DNA of 64,000 nucleotides from Manihot esculenta (lineage: Eukaryota > Streptophyta > Magnoliopsida > Malpighiales > Euphorbiaceae), in NCBI RefSeq assembly GCF_001659605.2, contig NC_035174.2, positions 3,784,389 to 3,848,388 on the forward strand, in the 5' to 3' direction. The notes beneath the pieces are model-generated. The model ran no database searches. It saw only the letters and a list, made by a program, of their open reading frames with translations, and was not told the origin of the DNA. Made by a program: the position numbers and the translations under genes. The number at the start of each line of letters is the position of its first letter. Position 1 is the first letter of the stretch. Shown one piece after another: positions 1 through 12,559 of the stretch.

Positions 1-3000
1 AATATTATGACTATATATGTTGTCTTAGGCACGTAGAGGAGGCGTTGATGAGCCCTTTGCCTGGGAGAGCAGAGAGTTTTTGAGGAAGCTGTGCATTGGA
101 AAGGTGACTATTTACAAGTAGATTGCAACTATAGTTTGTGCGTATGTGTACATATGTCTCTATGTAGCTAGGAAAGAGAAAAGTGGGGTGGGGTGTTTGA
201 ATTACATGTTCCAGTATCTAGTGTTTTACATCTAGCCCTTTGTATCACAGGATGTCATATTCAAGATAGATTATGCTGTACCTTCCATTGGCAGAGAATT
301 TGGGAGTGTGTTTATCAATGACCAAAATGTCGGAGCTTTAATTGTTTCAGAAGGCTGGGCAAAGGTTGTATTTCATTGTTTTGACAGGCTACTTAGTTTA
401 TTCTGATTTATTATTTTGTGGGTATTAACTGAATCAATGAGCTTCAGGTCAGGGAGCAGGGTCAGCAGAAAGGTGAGGCCAGTCCTTTTCTTGCTGAATA
501 TCAAGTCCTTGAAGAACAAGCAAAGCAGAATGGCCGGGGTCGGTGGAGTAAGGTTGGTTCCTGCCTTGCTGCTGTTGCTCTTCTTTCGTTCTTTCCCCCC
601 CCCCCCCCGCCCCCCCACAAACATCTCATTCACTCTTCCTTCCAATCAAAAATCTGAATTTCTGCCTTGTATTGTTTTCCAAAGTTTTGTCCCATGGGGT
701 GTTAAAAACACTTGTATTACTTGATTTAGTTCAGTTGGATTTTAGTTGCATGATACTCAGTGATGTTTTTGGAAATCACAACTCATACAAACAAATAGGA
801 GAATCTAAATTTGTAATGTTATATTAATAGGATAAACAATTCAGTGTTAGCAAGTAGAATACCAGTACTTATGATGGGAAGCAGAGGAGTGCTGTTTCTA
901 ATTGTAAAATTAGAGTTTACCATATTTAATGCTTGTACCATAGGTTGCTCATGATGTGGAGCTGCTGTACCCATTTGCTCAATTTGCTTGATGTGATATG
1001 GTTCTGATCATGTGCAGTATGGTTGATCTTTGAAATTTGGCTGCAATTTTAACAGCCCAAATGGTGAAAATTGTGATGCTGTATTTCTGGGCAAAGTCTT
1101 ATTTGACAAATTTCAATATTTTTACTTATTATTTTTGGCAAATAGGAATTCACTAAATCCACTGATCTTTCAAATTTCTGATTGTAGGCACCTGGTGCTG
1201 CTGAGGCATCCATCAGAAATCTACCTCCGTCTGCCATTGGCGATCCTAGTAACTTGGATGCCATGGGTCTGCTTGCTGCAAACAAAGGCAGACCCATGCA
1301 AGGCATTGTGGAGCAAGTTCGTGATGGCAGTTCCATCCGTGTCTATTTGCTTCCAGAATTTCAGTTTGTCCAGGTGTTTGTTGCTGGAATCCAGGTACAT
1401 CCAATTACACATCATTATTCCTCCCATCTTGTTTTGTTTACGTAACTGTCCTACTGGTAGTTTTACATGCCCACTTAACATCTGCGATTTTCCTGTTTAA
1501 GTTAGGCCCCATCAATGGGTAGAAGAGCAGCATCAGAAACTCCCTTGGAAAAAGGATTAAACTCTGATGAGCAAAATGGAGATACTTCTGAACCTCGAGC
1601 ACCTTTAACCACTGCACAGAGACTTGCAGTTGCTACAGCATCTACTGAAGTTGCTCCTGATCCATTTGGAATTGATGCCAAATATTTTACTGAGCAACGT
1701 GTTTTGAATAGAGATGTAAGCATAATGCTTTCTTTTTTTTTTTCAAGTTCCCGCCAATACCTTGTTCCCTATATGGACTAATTCTATTTGGTTTTATAGG
1801 TCCGCATTGTCCTGGAAGGGGTTGACAAATTCAGCAACTTGATTGGATCAGTTTATTACCCCGATGGGGAGTCGGCAAAGGACCTGGCTCTGGATCTTGT
1901 AGAAAATGTATGTATTTGAATATTGTGTGATTATGTTGATCATAGATTCTAATAATTTATGATGAAGCTATTGTTAGAAAAAACAAAATAGGTTGCTTTG
2001 CTTCTTTACCTTCACCTTTACAATTTTTTTACTTACTTCTAAGGGATGTTCTCTGTGGGTTGCCTCATTTTAAAGTGTTGAGACTGATTATCTCAAGCCA
2101 AAAGAAAGAAAAGTGATGACCTTGTTGGACAATGTTCATAGGAAGGGCTTTGGATTGAAACATGAGCCCATGTATCACATTAATAGCAAAGAAAACTTGA
2201 AAGCAAAACTATGTGTTGTGTATATCCTTTTGTGAGGTGAGGCATCCTTTTTTTGCCTGTGTTTATCTATTGTAAATTTATAGCTATAAAACATGGTGAT
2301 GCTTTAACCCCCCCAAACTGCTATGGATGTTGAAGATGTGCGGCAAAATTTGCTTTCTTGCACATGAAGGAAAGATGTCTGTTCTTTTTTCTTTTTGGCA
2401 ATAGAAAGGGGAGCAAGAACTCTAACTGAAACTAAGAATTATGGAACGTATCATAGGCATGCCACAAACATATGAGAAATCCAATCAATGAAATGAGACT
2501 GTGGGCATTGAAGCACATGAACCCCCGAGATCAAAAGAGAAGGCAAAATCTGCTATAACCAGTCTGCAATTATTAGCTTTCCTCCAAACATTATCAACCT
2601 TAACATGCCAGTCCTTTTGTAACAAAGATCTGATAGGGTTAACCGGAGCAGACACACTGCCTGAGGCTTTAACTAAGCTATTTGCCATCTGGACTGCCGA
2701 AAGATTGTCATATTCAACCCAGAGATTATGCACACCCAGTTGCCCTTGAGACTTTAACCCCTCTAGTAACGCTCACAGCTCAGCCATAGGAACTGAACCT
2801 GTACCCTATTTTGCTGTGAAACCAGCCACCCACTTACCACGGGGTGTTATTCTTTTGACTTGTTTGTTTTGTGCAGATTTGCTTTCTGTATTATCAGTTC
2901 TAATGTCAATAGCTTATGGTTAAATGTAGTGTAAAAGGAATATCAGATATGTTTCTGTTTCCTTTTGTATGGTTTTCATTTAATTGTATACCTTGTCTGC

Positions 3001-6000
3001 AAAAGTGGTCACATTAACTTTTTCAATGTCCTTCCAGAGCTATGTTGACTCTGAATAGCTTTCTATTTTCCTTTCTAATGCAGGGTCTGGCTAAATATGT
3101 TGAATGGAGTGCCAACATGATGGAAGATGATGCTAAGCGGCGGCTGAAGAATGCAGAACTTCAAGCCAAGAAAAGCCGCTTGAGGATCTGGACAAATTAC
3201 GTGCCCCCTCCTACAAATTCCAAAGCAATTCATGATCAGAACTTCACAGGAAAGGTAATATTTTTACCTACTATTTGTTCTGAAATTTTTATAATCTTTT
3301 TGAGCAAAGATACTCAATAGCTAAATTTGGCTTTTCTCCAGGTAGTGGAGGTTGTAAGTGGTGATTGCATGATTGTGGCTGATGATTCTGTCCCATATGG
3401 AAGTCCATTGGCAGAAAGACGGGTCAATCTATCAAGTATCAAGTGTCCGAAAATGGGTAATCCTCGTAGAGATGAAAAGCCTGAGAACTATGCCCGGGAG
3501 GCAAAGGATTTTCTGAGACGTCGCCTTATTGGGCAACAAGTATGGAACTAACAGCTTTTTCATTTCATCATGCTGATCATAAGAATTATGTTATATGATA
3601 CATTTGTATGTTTTTCAGGTGAATGTGCAAATGGAGTACTCTAGGAAGGTCACCATGGGAGATGGACCTACAGCTGCTACTGGGTCTGGAGATCTGAGAG
3701 TAATGGATTTTGGATCAGTATTTGAGTTATCTTCTAATGGGGGTGATACAGATGAAGTGCCTCCAGCTTCATCAGCTGCTGGAAGTCAGCAAGCTGGGGT
3801 TAATATTGGTGAGTTGATGGTTTCTCGTGGCTATGGAACTGTGATTCGGCATAGGGACTTTGAGGAACGATCAAACTATTATGATGCCCTCCTTGCGGCT
3901 GAGTCACGTGCTTCAGCTATGAAGAGAGGAGTGCACTCTAACAAGGAACCTCCAGTCACACATATAACAGACCTTACCACGGTTAGAATAAACTGTCTTG
4001 CTGCATTTTTCTTTTCCACCATCATGTACATCCTGCAAATTTAATATACTTCTCTCAGGCATCAGCCAAGAAAGCTAGAGATTTCTTGCCCTTCCTGCAT
4101 CGCAATAGGAAAATTTCTGCTGTAGTGGAATATGTGCTTAGCGGTCACCGTTTTAAGCTTTTGATTCCCAAGGAGACATGCAGCATTGCTTTTTCATTCT
4201 CTGGTGTCAGATGTCCTGGTCGCGATGAACCATATTCAGATGAAGCAATTGCATTAATGAGACGCAGGATTATGCAGAGAGAAGCTGAGGTATTGATTTT
4301 GTTTAGGCCTCCTATTTGCTGCCTGATTGCTTTCCTTCTATTGAGTTTTGATGAATGTTCTTTGGTATATAGATTGAAGTAGAAACTGTTGATAGAACTG
4401 GAACTTTCTTGGGATCTCTGTGGGAGTCAAGGACTAACATGGCGGTGGTTCTTCTTGAAGCTGGCCTTGCAAAGTTACAAACTTCCTTTGGCATTGACAG
4501 AATCCCTGATGCTCATCTGCTTGAACAAGCTGAACAATCTGCAAAAAACAAGAAACTGAAAGTAAGTTGTATTCATAATTAGTTGGCTGTTATATCATTG
4601 TTTGCCTTCCTGCTTATTATTTGATAAATGAAATGAAATTGTTGTAGATCTGGGAGAATTATGTTGAAGGAGAGGAAGTTTCTAATGGCCCAGCTGTTGA
4701 AAACAAACAGAAAGAAGTGATAAAGGTATTATGATTGGATAAAGTGGCAACATTATATGTTCTAACATGGATTGCGAGCTGTAACATATAATAATTTACT
4801 ATTTTCTTCCAGGTGGTGGTTACAGAAGTCCTAGGTGGTGGTAAGTTTTATGTCCAGACAGTTGGAGATAAAAATGTTGCCTCTATTCAGCAACAACTTG
4901 CTTCCTTGAATCTCCAAGAAGCTCCTGTTATTGGTGCTTTTAATCCTAAGAAGGGAGACATTGTTCTTGCTCAGTTTAGTGCAGATAATTCATGGAACCG
5001 AGCAATGGTGAGAATCAGAATATGCCACTTTGTTTACTTAATCCTTCTATCATCTGAATTGTAGGTCTTTCTACTAGTGAATCATATAATGTCATTGATG
5101 TGCCTTAATAATATGCAATTGTTTCATAGATAATAGTGTTATGTTTTCACTGCTTGCCAAAGTAGGATCACCCTTTTTCCCTATTTCTTTGAAGTTCAAT
5201 TTTCATTTGTGATTGGCGTGATCATTGTAGTTTGTGCTGAATTTTTACTATTTGACTTGTAAAGATTGTAAATGCACCTCGTGGAGCCGTGGAATCCATG
5301 AAGGACAAGTTTGAGGTATTCTACATTGATTATGGAAATCAGGAGGCGGTTACATACAGTCAGTTGCGGCCTCTTGACCCTTCAGTGTCCTTGGCACCTG
5401 GTCTTGCTCAGCTGTGCAGTCTTGCATATATTAAGGTTCCAGACTTGGAAGAGGATTGTGGTCCAGAAGCAGCCGAGTTTTTGAGTGCTAATACTTTAAG
5501 CAGTTCAAAAGAGTTTAGGGCTAAGGTAGAGGAGAGGGATACTTCTGGGGGGAAGGTTAAAGGACAAGGAACTGGGCCAATTCTCATTGTAACTCTGGTT
5601 GCTGTGGATTCTGAGATCAGCATAAATGCGGCCTTGGTACAGGTATGATTTGTATGAAAAGTTGTGAAAAGCTTGATCATAATCATTAGCACTTTTAAAG
5701 TTTTGTGCTGTGATCAGTAAAAGTGTTCTCCACTATAATTCCTAAATTGAGAAATTTAACTCACTCGGTTATGATGTGCCGAGTCAGTGTCCTTGCTGAG
5801 TCAATTGATTTACTTTGTAATATTGCAGTTTCTTTTTCTGTCATGAAATTTTTCATTGATTTGACGGAGCATTTAGTTGCCATTTTCTTGCTTTTGGTTA
5901 AGCAACTTCTCTAACTTATTAAATATTTGAATTTTTAGGAAGGACTTGCCAGGATAGAGAAGAGGAAGAAGTGGGACTCCAAGGACAGACAGGTGGCCCT

Positions 6001-6127
6001 TGATAACTTGGAGAAGTTCCAAGACGAAGCGCGTGCTGATAGGCGTGGGATATGGACGTATGGAGATATCCAGTCAGATGATGAGGAAATGGCCCCTCCT
6101 GTTAGGAAGGCTGGCGGTCGTCGATGA
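1..6127 (+). CDS. TSN: Tudor-SN (staphylococcal nuclease-Tudor) protein, 5' partial
   Basis: Scaffold RNA-binding protein of cytoplasmic stress granules, acting in mRNA stability and decay. Fifteen exons are readable: 29-103, 251-364, 448-552, 1188-1394, 1506-1715, 1800-1907, 3084-3254, 3342-3539, 3619-3981, 4059-4289, 4373-4561, 4648-4725, 4813-5007, 5265-5642 and 5939-6127. All junctions are GT-AG and all are phase 0. They encode 936 residues; the family is near 990, so about 55 N-terminal residues lie left of the window. Order seen: end of nuclease-like repeat 1 (1-98), repeat 2 (about 127-315), repeat 3 (331-515), repeat 4 (522-665), then a Tudor domain (about 724-800) with the FNPKKGDIVLAQF and VFYIDYGN signatures, then the C-terminal half-repeat ending AGGRR. 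Intron 6 (1908-3083) holds a LINE relic. No frame damage is seen. The family and reading frame are certain; only the missing 5' end is open. Confidence 0.97.
595..616 (+). repeat. Poly-C tract in Tudor-SN intron 3
   Basis: Fourteen C, one G, then seven C within the intron spanning 553-1187. Homopolymer length here is likely to vary between individuals and is prone to sequencing error. No function is inferred. Confidence 0.9.
2485..2838 (-). pseudogene. LINE-type RNase H-like domain relic inside Tudor-SN intron 6
   Basis: Read on the minus strand, one frame from 2838 to 2485 gives the plant retroelement RNase H-like pattern: GKWVAGFTAK, then GTGSVPMAEL, ALLEGLK, HNLWVEYDNLSAVQ, IRSLLQKDWHVKVDNVWRKAN and ADFAFSFDLG. 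It carries two in-frame stops: one TAG after GFTAK where an Ile is usual, and one TGA after MAEL where a Trp is usual. The N-terminal part of the domain and the reverse transcriptase are absent. It lies antisense to the host gene and between splice sites that still look normal. Family assignment is from motif order; I cannot name the LINE lineage. Confidence 0.75.
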
Positions 6128-9100
6128 CCAACTCATCTAGCCCAGGTAGACTGGAGCTAAGAAAAATGGAAAAAAAGGCAACTGGCCTCAGATTAGTAAG
6201 TTATAGGCAAGATCGTTCCATTTTAGAATATGAGAGAGCAAGCAAAAGCGTAAAACTAAAGTTTTGTTGTTTTCTTTTTTTAATTTTATTTTTCTAAGAT
6301 TTCTTTTTAGGTGAGGACAATTTCTTTTACACGTCTTAATAAGGTAAACTAAATCCAGTGGGTTGAGTTGCGATGTGAAAAATTATAAACAATTTTTGCT
6401 GTTAAGCGGAGTTTATGATGTCGGTATGATGTCACGTCCTTTGTGCTTATTTATCTATTTACCAGTTGTGTCCCTTTCGGGATAAAAATTATTGCCTTAT
6501 ATTCTAAAACGTACCCCCAAAATCTCTGCAGGACATTCTGCATCTTGTTAAGACTTGCACTGGCTTAGTTGCGTTGCATTTGCGCTTTTATGAGCGCTTC
6601 TGCAAGTTGATTACAACGGCGTCGGCCGTTGAGCATCCTTCTGGACGATATCCCAAGAGTCATCCGGATTGCGGACAATACTGTAAGGTTTTTGAGGGTC
6701 CAAATGAATCGTATTTTATATCAAAACAAAATAAAACTTATTTAGAGTTTGATTTGCATTTTAGTTATTCACTGGAATCATTTCTGTACTGTTTCACATT
6801 CGAACAAAAAGTTAATTTCTTTTTGAATTCATGAACATAATATAAAATTATTTGAAAAACTGAAATCGAAGAAAATGATTTGAAACTGTATTGAAATGCT
6901 TTATTAAAATCGTGTTGTTCTCTTATGCAACTTCTTGAGTCGTGATTATTTTAAAATTTTAGATAGTTTGAAATGTAATTTATAAGATTTTATCAAATTT
7001 ATAATTTAGTTTTATTTTTCTGCTATTCCATTCTGTGGGCGAAATTATTATATTCAAATCACTTGTAGATTATATAGTTTTAACATTTTAATTATTTAGT
7101 TTAATTTAATTATTTTTTATTTATAATTGAGTAATTATAAATTTACCAAAAAGATTTTCTTATATTAAAGATTAATTTATTTCTTACTTACAAAAATAAG
7201 GATTGAGCTATGATTTTTAGGGAATTCCACACAATATATTATCGCTACAACATACTTCATTGTTATGCGCCATCTTATTTGCAGGACCAATCTTAAAATT
7301 GGAGAAATTTTTAAGACATTTTTGGAATAAAATTGATTTTAAATGTTTAGTCGCCCATTGCTTGTTAAGAATGTTTACCTTAGATTATTTTCAATTTTCT
7401 TTTCTAAATTAGTTTTAAAAAATCCAATTTAAGCTTAGTTTAGTTCAAAAATTCACATTTATAGGCTAAACTCTCTCGATTAAAAAGTTCAATTTTTTTT
7501 TTTTTAAATTCTAGCTAAGTTTATTATTATTTTTTATTTAACCACAAATCAATAAACTTATTGGATTTTCTATTTTTTTGGATTAAATTGTGCTAAATGG
7601 GTATTTCTAAGTTAATTAGGATAAAAATTAAAAATAAACTAAAATGAGCTTGTGCAATTAAATATGGACGAAACTAAACATTAACGTGAAATATAATCCT
7701 CACTTATTCATTAGCTATTAGTAAGTGTATCCTTTGAAAAAATTGCGAATATGGTGTATATTTTTATTTATTTATTTTTGGCTAAAGATATTGCTGAGTT
7801 AAATATAATATTAAATATAAAAGTTATAAAATATAAGAGTTCCTTTTCTCCGAGGTGGAGATTTTGCGAAATGACGGGAAAAAGCTAACATAACGTGAAT
7901 CAAGTTCTTCGGATGGTTTATTCAACTACGTGGCTCGTTTAATTGCACTTGCAGGGATGGCACACAAGGCATTTCTAACATTTCCAGTTTTTGAGATGGA
8001 TCTCCCTCCCGCGCTGTAGAAGGGCTTCAGAATGCACTATACATATTTAAAAATAATAATAATACATTTCACAATTAATTTATCAAAAAATAAAATATAA
8101 ATCCATTGAGCTATGTGGCTCAGGCTCAGTTACTGGAATTACTTTTTTTTTTTCCTTAAAGTAGAAGAATCTATTGCATGGTTGGTATATACTTCTTCAG
8201 TATAAAGTTGGTTGTGGCTTTTAAGAAATAAAAAAGTTATTTAAACTCTTTAAATATTGAGATTTTTTATTACTACTATAACCCTTGGCCCCTCAATCGG
8301 AAAGTTTTAATTCCGTCCATAAAATTATTAGTAAAATAGAAAAATCTCGGTTAAATATAGAACTTCTTCTTTTTGGAATTTATGCTACTTTTTAACATTA
8401 TCGCTGGGAGTAAACTACCATCTAAAAGGCTATGAAAGCAAGTCAACTCTATACGCTACTCTAGTACATTTATTATTCTCAAAAGCTAATTGCTGATTTA
8501 AGCAACAAAGTTACCAGCCCATCCAATTTTCTTTCTATGTTGCTTGTTCATAGCCATAGTAGAAGTCCTCATCGTAATCGTCATCTGATTCTTATTGTAG
8601 CAAGCAAATTGTCGAGACTCGCTAAACCACAAAGATCCAGCAGCCTCCAGGTCCAGGGGTCAGCACGTAACAAATAGAATGTTAGCAGTTGGTTTCTACG
8701 GTTTATTCTCTTGTAAGCGCCTTCCGTACGAATAAGAAAGGTGATGGTGGAATGACGCAGCAGATTTTCTCATAGTCGGATTCAAATCTATGGTCAGGTA
8801 ATGATTCATTAGTTCGTTTGACTCCGAGATTTATGCAATTTCTATTACTAATTATAAGTTTCTATAAACATTAATTAAAACATAAAGAGTGAAAACTCTG
8901 TGTGAACAAGAAAATTAAAGAAACAAAATCTAAGCAAAAGAAACGCAAGCTGGGAATTTGCAATAGATGAGATTCAATTTTTCATTTCGCTGTGAATTTA
9001 TTACAATATTAGTTTCAAAAGATTTTAGTAGTTTAGTGATTTCTATATTAGATTGACATTATTAGGTCTGTCTTTAAGAATTAAGGTACAGCATCCCAAG

Positions 9101-9518
9101 ACGTTAGAAAATGTAAAACGCGTTAAAACCCTTCTTACGAATTATATAAATAAATAAGATGGCACATTCTACCATTTCAGTTTCGATCATTACCCATCCA
9201 ATTCTAATAAAATATAATAATCTTAGAAAAAATATTAATTTAATTTAGATGAAGAAACAATTCTAAAACGATTCAAGTTTAATTGTTCCAGGTGTTGCCA
9301 AACTAATTTTCAGTTCCGAGGCAAGGAATGCCTCACCCACATTGTCATCTACACTCGTTAGTCTCATTAATCTGAAAACTCCAAAACAGATGCCAAAAAT
9401 ATTTCAAAAAGAAGATGAAAAACAAGAGAAGGGAATTGCCAAGAATCCAGCCGCTAAGAGTGTGTAAGACATCTAAACTGAACATCTGTATAGAGCATAT
9501 GGGAACCAAGCCATACTT
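6128..9518. other. Tudor-SN 3' flank and AT-rich intergenic DNA
   Basis: The first 400 bases are likely 3' UTR and polyadenylation region of Tudor-SN. A less AT-rich patch follows at about 6480-6700 without a recognisable protein. From 6700 to 9500 the DNA is very AT-rich with no supported gene. A minus-strand reading at 8591-8535 gives a short acidic, tyrosine-rich tail ending in a stop, which is described under findings. The two flanking genes converge here tail to tail. Confidence 0.6.
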
Positions 9519-12334
9519 CTAGTTTTCACGCCTTCTTCTGCGAGGAGCAGCAGCAGCACCATCATCTTCCTTTTCTTCTGCTTTCTCTCCGCTGCTTCCT
9601 TCCTTGTTGGAAGTCTCAGCAACTGGTGCTGGTTTGTCCTCTACTTTTGCCTACAATACATTATTACTAAACTATGTCAGAATCACCCACCCTTGTTTAT
9701 CTCCCAGAGAAGCTGCAAATTAAGTGTAGGAATATTGAAAACTGAGACGGTTTCAGAACTTACTGGCTTCTTCCCACCAAAAATTATCTTAATGAGAACA
9801 CTGAATATCACCACAACAATGGAGATGAGGATACCAAGTGTGAGGTTTGGTTGTTTCTCTGCCTTTTCAATAATATCCTACATAATTTTTTTTTAAAAAA
9901 AAAAGTGAAAATTTTCAGGCCACATCCACGATGGCATCCAAAATAATTTAAAACGAAAGGGAAAGATATGGCTTACAAATATTTTGTCCTTGTGCTGGCT
10001 CAAGAAAGGAATGTCTGCAATCTGGTACAAGAGGTCAAACACCTTCTTCTGCATGATAAAATTGAAAAGTTCGGATCACTAAGCAGCAAATCACATTAGA
10101 GCTATGAGAAACCAAGACTGCATAATATCACATTACCTGGATGCCAGTAAGACCATCTGTACCAGCAGCTGCATCCTCAGCCTTCTGTTTCTCCTTCTCT
10201 AGGTCAAATTTTGGCTTCCACTTTGTCAGCCTGAGGGACTCTGCAACCTTCTCATCATCCGCAATCAAGATATTTCCAAACAAAATACCATCCTGCATTG
10301 TCCAGATCTCAATGCCAACAGCAGCAATGGGCTCAAAGTCTGGTTCTTCAAGCTCAAAGTAGGAGGGGTTTGGTATTTCCTGCGGCTTCCAAATACCCTT
10401 GTAATTGGGGTTGTCTATTAGAGGAGCATGCCATTTTCCTTTATAAGCTGGATTTCTCTTCATTGGCCTCTTCCATTCACCACAACCAGGGGCGGTCTCA
10501 CACTTAGGGTTATCAACCTTTGGTGCCTCCCATTCACCATCTTCTTCATCATCCCAATCTTCAGGTTTGGTGGCCTCTGGATCATCGATTTCTTCTGGCT
10601 CATCATCTAACCATCCTTCAGGTTTCACAGCATCTTCATCTTCAATTTCCATAGGTGCATCCTCATCCCAGTCATCTGGTTTCACAGCATTAGGATCAGG
10701 AATTTTTGCTCTCTCATCCCAGTCCTCAGGCTTCTTATCATCCGGATCAGGAATTGTCTTGGCAGGAATTAGAGGTGGCTCAAAGTCATCTGAAGAGAGG
10801 AAATTAGCCTTCTTCTTCTCCTCCCCATCAATTAAAATTCTCAGTTCATTGTCAGGTTTCAAAATAGCAGTGTAGACATGAGTAAGCTTGTCTGAAGGGA
10901 CAGATGGTGGGAACTTGAGATGGTGTTCATTGTACTCCCCACTCTTTGGGTTCTTATGCTTTAGGATAAAGTGCACCTTGTTTGTGGCCCCACATTTGTC
11001 AGGTCCAAACATTATTGAATAAGGAGAATCATTGTCAAAATCCTTGGGAGTCCACCCAGCATCCTGGGGCCGCAGATATTTAAGATATGCACCACCACAT
11101 TCGAGCCCATTCTGGAAACGAGTCTCAAATTGAAGGACAATTGTTCCATCCTTTATAATTGCGGGGTTTTTAAGCTCTTTCACTATGGCATACTTCCTAG
11201 CCTTTTCACTTACAAGAAGACCATACTCATCATGACCCTCACTTTTTGAGTGCTTCCATACACCTAATCCAAAATAGCACATCAGCATACAGTTCCAACA
11301 TCAGTATAAGAGAAAAGTAGGGCATCCTGGTTTAAGATAGACCACATTATGTCATCTGAATTCAACCTCAGGATTGCAAGTTAACCAAATGAAATTCAAA
11401 TATGCACCCACATAATCATCACTCAAATGGTAAAAAGGATGTAAGAAAAGGAAAATAATAAATCAAGATCTGCTGATTCAGGGAGTTTATGAAAACCAGA
11501 AAATAAAATCTAACTTAATTCACCAGACAAATTATATTCTTAACCACTATGTATAGATATATGAATCACGCAGGAACACCAAACACTTTAAAAATTCTTG
11601 CAGGCACCAATATCATCACAATTCCTTGCTGTTTACCTCTACTCAGCTCCTCCAATCATCTACGTCTCTATATCAATATCAACTAATAAGCAGTGTCACT
11701 CATCCAGGCAAAATATGAAAAATGAATTTTGCTTTACCCACTAACAAAGACTCATCCAAACCTAATTATGGAAAAGGATCCATCACTGAAGAGAAATTAA
11801 AGCAACCAATCATTTGTTGCACCAAAGCGACTTCATTGCTATATCAGGCAAGCAAACCTAATATTCAGTTATATATAAAGCTTGAAAAGCAAAGACAAAT
11901 TCATCCAAACCAATTATAGGACTTGCCGCACCAACGATACCAAATCGAGCAAGCAACAACAGATACTGAACTTCAAATCTGTCCCTAAATCGAAAGTTAC
12001 CACACACACGCAAAGCAGTAGCAACAGATAAATCAGATTAAAATTGCGATCCAAATTATACCTTTGTACTCATCTTTATCAGAAACAGTCCATCGCCCTT
12101 CAAATGACTCTTCAAAGGACTCGTAAAAGATCTACACAAACAATATATTATGCTCATCAAACAAACGTGGCAAAATTTTTTTTTTTTTTTTTTTAAAAAA
12201 GAGATCCATACAACAAAATCTAGAGAAATGTTAATTACCTTATCGTCATCAGAGGCACGGAGCTGACTGAAGGAAATGAAAGCGACCAAAAAAACAATAG
12301 CAAGTCGCAGAGAGACGCGTTTCGCTTCTCCCAT
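9519..12334 (-). CDS. CNX1: Calnexin, ER membrane lectin chaperone
   Basis: Membrane-bound chaperone of the endoplasmic reticulum that binds monoglucosylated N-glycans on folding glycoproteins, in the calnexin/calreticulin cycle. Six exons in coding order: 12334-12239, 12131-12062, 11263-10137, 10048-9977, 9877-9764 and 9650-9519, giving 536 residues (plant calnexins are near 530). Seen in order: signal peptide (1-27), globular lectin domain with its Cys pair ([19 protein letters not shown]), a P-domain arm (about 255-395) with four copies of the (I/P)xDPxxxKPEDW(D/E) type and then GxWxxPxIxNPxY copies, one transmembrane helix in exon 5 (about 467-488), and a charged cytosolic tail ending in Arg runs. 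Exon 1 ATG sits directly before the signal peptide. The upstream region carries an ERSE-I site, expected for a gene induced by ER stress. The gene is complete and undamaged. Confidence 0.97.
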
Positions 12335-12504
12335 TTCTCTCCCTGCTCAAAAATCTATCAAAACCCTAGGTTTATTGATGACTATAATTGATCCGAAAAC
12401 CTGAATCTAAAATCTAATAGGAGAACGAAGATACTAGATTTACCCTTGAGATGTGTGCATACATATAGTGCTGTGGAGATATTGGAAGGAGGAGACAGTC
12501 TCCA

Positions 12505-12554
12505 CCAATCAAAATAAGTTGCCACGTGAAACTGACCAATCAGCTTTTGCCACG
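12505..12554 (+). promoter_or_regulatory. ERSE-I and G-box cluster upstream of calnexin
   Basis: CCAAT at 12536-12540 is followed, after exactly nine bases, by CCACG at 12550-12554. This is the consensus of the ER stress response element I (CCAAT-N9-CCACG), bound by NF-Y together with ER-stress bZIP factors. A second CCAAT at 12505-12509 precedes a CCACG (12522-12526) at the wrong spacing of 12, and that CCACG overlaps a perfect G-box CACGTG (12523-12528). The cluster lies about 170-220 bases upstream of the calnexin start codon. The element is known to work in either orientation; function here is inferred. Confidence 0.75.
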
Positions 12555-12559
12555 TTAGA

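Noticed and set aside
10141..10875. Plus-strand frames opposite calnexin
   Set aside because: They are antisense shadows of the repetitive P-domain codons.
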